The notes under the pieces are model-generated. The model saw only the letters and a program-made list of their open reading frames with translations. It did no database searches and was not told where the DNA came from. The position numbers were made by a program, and so were the translations under genes. A stretch of DNA of 8,953 nt from Promethearchaeia archaeon (lineage in GTDB: Archaea; Asgardarchaeota; Lokiarchaeia; Sigyniarchaeales; SOKP01), in contig JAHQWY010000137.1 of assembly GCA_029856445.1 (NCBI GenBank), positions 1 to 8,953 on the forward strand, in the 5' to 3' direction. Each line of letters begins with the position of its first letter. Within the stretch, counting starts at the first letter, position 1. Positions 6,729 to 8,953 of this stretch are shown piece after piece.

Positions 6729-6736
6729 TTTATATA
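6729..6736 (+). promoter_or_regulatory. TATA box upstream of the ICMT-like gene
   Basis: TTTATATA is a good archaeal TATA match. A start about 26 nt downstream falls near 6758, leaving an untranslated leader of about 65 nt before the ATG at 6824. That is longer than at the other genes here. The predicted start abuts the inverted repeat at 6760-6781. Confidence 0.45.
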
Positions 6737-6759
6737 CATTTATGTATAAAACAAAATAT

Positions 6760-6781
6760 ACTTAAGTGTAAGTTCTTAAGT
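6760..6781 (+). promoter_or_regulatory. Inverted repeat, candidate operator
   Basis: ACTTAAG (6760-6766) and CTTAAGT (6775-6781) form a perfect 7-bp inverted repeat with an 8-bp spacer. Its centre-to-centre distance of 15 bp is wider than one helical turn. It sits just after the expected transcription start of the TATA box at 6729-6736, a common place for an archaeal repressor to block polymerase. No regulator gene is adjacent, so the function is inferred from position and symmetry only. Confidence 0.35.
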
Positions 6782-6823
6782 TAATTCGATTTAATAACAG
6801 AATTATAATTTTTGATAAGAAAA

Positions 6824-7432
6824 ATGGTAGAAAAAGAAGGAGGAGTAAAGGATTTAGTAGAGAAACTGAAAAAAGGTGAAATCACTACTAAAGAAGGTTA
6901 CAAAGAACTTAAGAAAAGAAAACTTCTAGAAAAGGAAAAATGGGAATTTATTCCTTGGGCCCTTTATGTTATACTTTGGGTACCGTTTAACATCCAATTC
7001 TCTGAACAATTACCATCATTTAAATTTCCCTTGTTTATAATTTATATTTCAATCATCATATCTGCACTTGGTGTATATATTGGGATTTGGTCAACTCGCA
7101 TGCATTACAAGAAAGGAGGACTTAAACATGATGAGACGGTCATATTAATTAGGGATGGACCGTACAGTGTTATGAGACATCCGGGAATGGCATTCATGAT
7201 ATTGTTTTTCTTGTTACCAATCATTCTTAGTGAATTCATTGCATTCACACCTCTTTCAGTAGGCGCTATTATCGTAATGATCGTTTCTTCTTACTGGGGG
7301 GTTCTTTTAGAAGAAAAGAAACTTGACATACCGAAATGGGGGGATGAATACCGCCAATATATGAAAGAAGTCCCAAGGTTTAATTTCATAAAGGGTTATA
7401 TAAACTTAAAAAAAAAGAAAAAAATTGGTTAA
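6824..7432 (+). CDS. ICMT/PEMT-type membrane methyltransferase with SHOCT-like N-terminus
   Basis: This 202-residue membrane protein belongs to the isoprenylcysteine carboxyl methyltransferase / phospholipid methyltransferase superfamily, which transfers methyl from SAM to lipid-linked acceptors. The signature is R110-DGPYSVMRHP (to 120), completed by EEKKLDIPKWGDEYRQYMKEVPRF (E163/E164, Y176, Y179, P184-R185), split here as LLEEKKL and DEYRQYMKEVPRF. Hydrophobic segments lie near 43-58, 68-91, 121-138 and 143-162. Residues 8-35 (DLVEKLKKGEITTKEGYKEL) resemble the SHOCT helical hairpin, an unusual N-terminal addition. The C-terminus is Lys-rich. I start at ATG 6824; a TTG four codons upstream is possible but less likely. 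In eukaryotes ICMT methylates prenylated small GTPases, but archaeal relatives may act on lipids or other substrates, so the acceptor is unknown. Confidence 0.85.
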   Translation: MVEKEGGVKDLVEKLKKGEITTKEGYKELKKRKLLEKEKWEFIPWALYVILWVPFNIQFSEQLPSFKFPLFIIYISIIISALGVYIGIWSTRMHYKKGGLKHDETVILIRDGPYSVMRHPGMAFMILFFLLPIILSEFIAFTPLSVGAIIVMIVSSYWGVLLEEKKLDIPKWGDEYRQYMKEVPRFNFIKGYINLKKKKKIG

Positions 7433-7528
7433 TTAGCATTAATTCCTTTTAGGTAGAGAAAAGTGTGAAAAAGCATTAGATCTACTAAATTCAAGTAGTT
7501 AATAGATATTAAGATTGAAAGAATGAAA

Positions 7529-7556
7529 GGAAATGCCTTCTCAAGAAGTAATTTCC
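7529..7556 (+). repeat. Imperfect hairpin downstream of the ICMT-like gene
   Basis: Outer arms GGAAAT (7529-7534) and ATTTCC (7551-7556) and inner arms CTTCT (7537-7541) and AGAAG (7544-7548) can form an 11-pair stem with a 2x2 internal loop. The tip is tight: the last T-A pair encloses only CA and would probably open to a 4-nt loop. It lies 96 nt after the methyltransferase stop in the convergent gap with msrB. It could act in RNA processing or termination, or be chance. Confidence 0.4.
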
Positions 7557-7576
7557 ATTATATGTATATATAAAAA

Positions 7577-7675
7577 CTAATCAGTTATGTAATTGAATTT
7601 TCTTAATCCAGTAAATAACCCAATAGGTAGTGCGATTAAAGCTGCTAAGAAAGTTGAACCATTTTTTTTAGAAAT
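7577..7675 (-). other. Membrane-helix-like reading frame in frame after the msrB stop
   Basis: Immediately after the msrB TGA, the same frame stays open for 32 codons to TAG (7577-7579). It encodes ISKKNG, then the hydrophobic stretch FLAALIALPIGLFTGLRKF, then NYITD. There is no ATG, GTG or TTG in this frame after the TGA. MsrB itself ends at the normal family length. The stretch has more G/C and Ala/Gly/Leu codons than the surrounding intergenic DNA. It may be the relic of a small membrane protein, a readthrough tail, or chance. I do not call it a gene. Confidence 0.3.
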
Positions 7676-8065
7676 TCACATTTGCTGAAAATCTAGAGAA
7701 ATCGAATTAATACAATATCGGCAACCTGTTGTTTTTGGACCATCATCAAAAACATGACCTAAATGGCTTCCACAATTACTACAAAGAACTTCGTTACGGA
7801 TCATTCCATGGCTTGTATCTACTCTTTCTTCAACATTTGTATTATCGATAGGTTGATCGAAACTAGGCCATCCAGTTCCCGAATCAAATTTTTTGTCAGA
7901 AGAAAACAAAGGTGCGCCACATGCTGCACATTTATAGATCCCCTTTTCATGATGGTTCCAATATTTGCCTGTAAATGCGGGTTCAGTTCCTTTTTCTCTT
8001 AAAACTTTGTATTGTTCCTTTGTTAATTTCTTTTTCCATTCATCTTTAGATAATTTTGACTTCAT
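7676..8065 (-). CDS. msrB: Peptide-methionine (R)-S-oxide reductase MsrB
   Basis: This 129-residue cytosolic enzyme reduces the R form of methionine sulfoxide in proteins, usually using thioredoxin. The family signature is intact: GTEPAFTGKYW (26-36), zinc ligands C46-x2-C49 and C95-x2-C98, the SGTGWPSF loop (62-69), and the catalytic Cys118 in RYCINS near the C-terminus. In many MsrBs the recycling cysteine lies in SGCGWPSF; here that position is Thr64. Another cysteine, C115, lies three residues before the catalytic one (TGCRYC) and could take its place, which is inference. The ATG at 8065 gives a normal length, and a TATA-like box lies at the leaderless distance. The gene is divergent from msrA over 152 bp, so the two stereospecific repair enzymes are probably controlled together. 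Its reading frame continues after the stop into a hydrophobic stretch, listed separately. Confidence 0.95.
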   Translation of the reverse strand: MKSKLSKDEWKKKLTKEQYKVLREKGTEPAFTGKYWNHHEKGIYKCAACGAPLFSSDKKFDSGTGWPSFDQPIDNTNVEERVDTSHGMIRNEVLCSNCGSHLGHVFDDGPKTTGCRYCINSISLDFQQM

Positions 8066-8086
8066 AATCTTGAAATATAGTTTCCG

Positions 8087-8095
8087 TTATTATAA
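8087..8095 (-). promoter_or_regulatory. TATA box for msrB
   Basis: The minus strand reads TTATAATAA at 22-30 nt before the msrB ATG, exactly the spacing expected for a leaderless archaeal transcript starting at the ATG. It is one of the better-placed boxes in the window. No Shine-Dalgarno sequence lies near the start, in agreement. Confidence 0.5.
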
Positions 8096-8163
8096 TCATT
8101 GCCTTATAAAGAATTAAATGATTGATCCTATTTACTTATAATAAAAATCTAATAATAAATCAA

Positions 8164-8172
8164 AATTTATAC
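8164..8172 (+). promoter_or_regulatory. TATA-like box for msrA
   Basis: AATTTATAC lies 46-54 nt before the msrA ATG and predicts a start near 8195, with a leader of about 23 nt. GTTTAATT at 8187-8194 is a weaker alternative at the leaderless distance. Both lie in the 152-bp region shared with the divergent msrB gene. Confidence 0.35.
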
Positions 8173-8217
8173 AAAATTAGACTTAGGTTTAATTCTCTAA
8201 ATTCCTAATTAAAAACT

Positions 8218-8688
8218 ATGGAGAATCAAAAAGCTATTTTTGCAGCTGGTTGCTTTTGGGGAGTAGAGAGAGATTTCCGAAAAGTAAAAGGAGTTATATC
8301 TACTCGTGTTGGATATACTGGTGGGGAGTTTAGAAAACCAACTTATGAAGATGTATGTTCTCATAGAAGCGGTCATGCTGAAGCAATAGAGATTATATTT
8401 GACCCTTCTGTAGTATCATATGATGAGTTACTCAGGGTATTTTGGGCGATTCATAATCCTACAACGTTGAATCGTCAAGGGCCCGACATTGGCACACAAT
8501 ATCGATCTGCGATTTTTTACCTTAATCAAGAACAGAAAGAAAAAGCGATGAAATCTAAATCTAAACTTGAAGGATCAAACCAATATAAAAGACCAATTGT
8601 CACCCAAATAGTTCCTGCTTCAGATTTTTGGCAAGCAGAAGAATATCATCAAAATTATATAGAAAAAAGGAATAAAAAGATATCTTAA
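8218..8688 (+). CDS. msrA: Peptide-methionine (S)-S-oxide reductase MsrA
   Basis: This 156-residue cytosolic enzyme reduces the S form of methionine sulfoxide, free or in proteins. The catalytic motif GCFWG (11-15, C12) is at the N-terminus. Residues matching the E. coli active site are present: Y43 and E55 in TYEDVCSHRSGHAEA, and D90 and Y95 in GPDIGTQYRSA (counterparts of Y82, E94, D129, Y134). C47 matches E. coli C86. The C-terminus stops soon after EEYHQNY, so counterparts of the E. coli recycling cysteines C198 and C206 are missing. The protein has only two cysteines in all. Recycling must then use C47, an external thiol or another route, which is inference. The protein is shorter than the 212-residue E. 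coli enzyme but within the range of compact MsrAs. It is divergent from msrB; no Shine-Dalgarno sequence precedes the ATG. Confidence 0.95.
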   Translation: MENQKAIFAAGCFWGVERDFRKVKGVISTRVGYTGGEFRKPTYEDVCSHRSGHAEAIEIIFDPSVVSYDELLRVFWAIHNPTTLNRQGPDIGTQYRSAIFYLNQEQKEKAMKSKSKLEGSNQYKRPIVTQIVPASDFWQAEEYHQNYIEKRNKKIS

Positions 8689-8701
8689 TACCATCTTAAA
8701 A

Positions 8702-8719
8702 TATCTTAAGATACTTAAG
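8702..8719. repeat. CTTAAG palindromes after msrA
   Basis: TATCTTAAGATA (8702-8713) is a perfect 12-bp palindrome, followed at once by a second CTTAAG at 8714-8719. TATCTTAA also occurs at 8681-8688, over the msrA stop codon, so alternative pairings exist in the RNA. The same hexamer forms the inverted repeat at 6760-6781. A terminator-like fold or a protein-binding site is possible. Confidence 0.4.
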
Positions 8720-8818
8720 GAAATTAACGTAATTGTAAGAAAGAAGACATCTATAAAGACACTATATTTCTTAAATGAAGACTTACTCGAAACCGTCAAT
8801 TAAAATGTTTAAGATTGA

Positions 8819-8858
8819 TATTTTTATTTCTGTTTTCCATTTTTTCTATTTCACAGAG
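8819..8858 (+). terminator. T-rich tracts downstream of msrA
   Basis: On the plus strand several T4-T6 tracts follow one another about 130-170 nt after the msrA stop and before the convergent gene. They could end the msrA transcript in the usual archaeal manner. The distance from the gene makes this uncertain. Confidence 0.3.
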
Positions 8859-8865
8859 ATGAGAA

Positions 8866-8953
8866 TTAACTCGTTTTTAACTCCTTTTCTATCATTTTTA
8901 TCTCTCGGTCAATTGCTTTCGATTTAGTCTGCTTTTCCTTAATAATTGCTTTT
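8866..8953 (-). CDS. C-terminal end of a charged helical protein, 5' part beyond window
   Basis: The minus strand is open from the right edge to TAA at 8866-8868, giving the last 28 residues of a protein. The peptide is Lys/Glu-rich (KEKQTKSKAIDREIKMIEKE) with hydrophobic residues spaced like an amphipathic helix or coiled coil, and it ends ELKTS. I cannot assign a family from this tail. It converges on msrA with 177 bp between the stops. The open plus-strand frame crossing this region is rejected as its shadow. Reality of the gene is supported by clean charged-helix composition and the absence of stops, but only 29 codons are visible. Confidence 0.55.
   Translation of the reverse strand, partial: KAIIKEKQTKSKAIDREIKMIEKELKTS

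Larger units (their letters stand above)
6480..6823. other. AT-rich intergenic region upstream of the ICMT-like gene
   Basis: These 344 bases hold no supportable protein or RNA gene: all six frames are broken by frequent stops. The left third would have carried the promoter of the lost methyltransferase, with CTATAAATT on the minus strand about 15-23 nt before its ATG. The right third contains a TATA box at 6729-6736 and a CTTAAG inverted repeat at 6760-6781, listed separately. The middle (6520-6700) is plain AT-rich sequence. Confidence 0.6.

Noticed and set aside
6812..6823. TTG start four codons upstream of the ICMT-like gene
   Set aside because: The ATG at 6824 is in frame and stronger, and the extra residues (MIRK) add no family feature.
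7447..7503. Short plus-strand frame encoding EKCEKALDLLNSSS after the ICMT-like gene
   Set aside because: It has no start codon, is bounded by stops and is under 20 codons; too short to support as a gene or relic.
7676..7678. TGA at the msrB end as a selenocysteine codon
   Set aside because: The MsrB active-site cysteine is already present as TGT at C118, the protein ends at the normal length, and no selenocysteine insertion element was recognised.
7589..7681. 34-codon plus-strand frame from a TTG opposite the msrB tail
   Set aside because: It overlaps the end of msrB, begins with TTG without a promoter or ribosome site, and shows no recognisable features.
8775..8927. 50-residue plus-strand frame after msrA
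   Set aside because: Its Phe/Leu/Ser-rich second half is the reverse complement of the Lys/Glu-rich minus-strand gene end at 8866-8953, and it has no supported promoter.

Overview
The window looks like a piece of a Lokiarchaeia-type (Asgard) archaeal chromosome. The reasons are: AT-rich DNA, AT-dominated intergenic regions, start codons without Shine-Dalgarno motifs, TATA-like boxes 22-43 nt upstream of starts, and two small longin/roadblock-like proteins of the kind that abound in Asgard genomes. The taxonomic call is inference from gene content and style. No rRNA, tRNA, CRISPR array or insertion sequence was seen.

Left part, minus strand (1-2930). A tight cluster reads right to left: a longin-like/coiled-coil protein with a pure Asp/Asn tail (2887-2021), a cytosolic FrnE-like DsbA-family thioredoxin-fold protein 3 bp later (2017-1406), and a small longin/roadblock-like protein (1265-882). 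Further on is an unrecognised basic protein whose C-terminus is a Pro/Glu repeat running off the left edge (763-1). Two of these genes carry in-frame tandem repeats with signs of recent expansion.

Middle (3030-6479). A class III PLP aminotransferase (minus) and a long acyl-CoA dehydrogenase family enzyme (plus) are divergent across a 99-bp promoter region, which suggests co-regulation in amino acid or acyl-CoA metabolism. The dehydrogenase gene converges on a 59-codon remnant (6479-6300, minus) that reads as the N-terminus of an LCMT/TcmP-like SAM methyltransferase. It was probably a full gene once.

Right part (6480-8953). About 345 bp of AT-rich non-coding DNA contains a TATA box and a CTTAAG inverted repeat. 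It leads into an ICMT/PEMT-type membrane methyltransferase with a SHOCT-like N-terminal helical hairpin. Then comes a divergent pair of methionine sulfoxide reductases, MsrB (minus) and MsrA (plus), which repair the two stereoisomers of oxidised methionine. A second, membrane-helix-like reading frame lies in frame just beyond the msrB stop. The last 88 bases hold the C-terminus of a charged helical protein entering from the right on the minus strand.

The strongest leads for novelty are the longin / thiol-oxidoreductase / longin cluster, the repeat-bearing proteins, the methyltransferase relic, and the in-frame hydrophobic tail after msrB.
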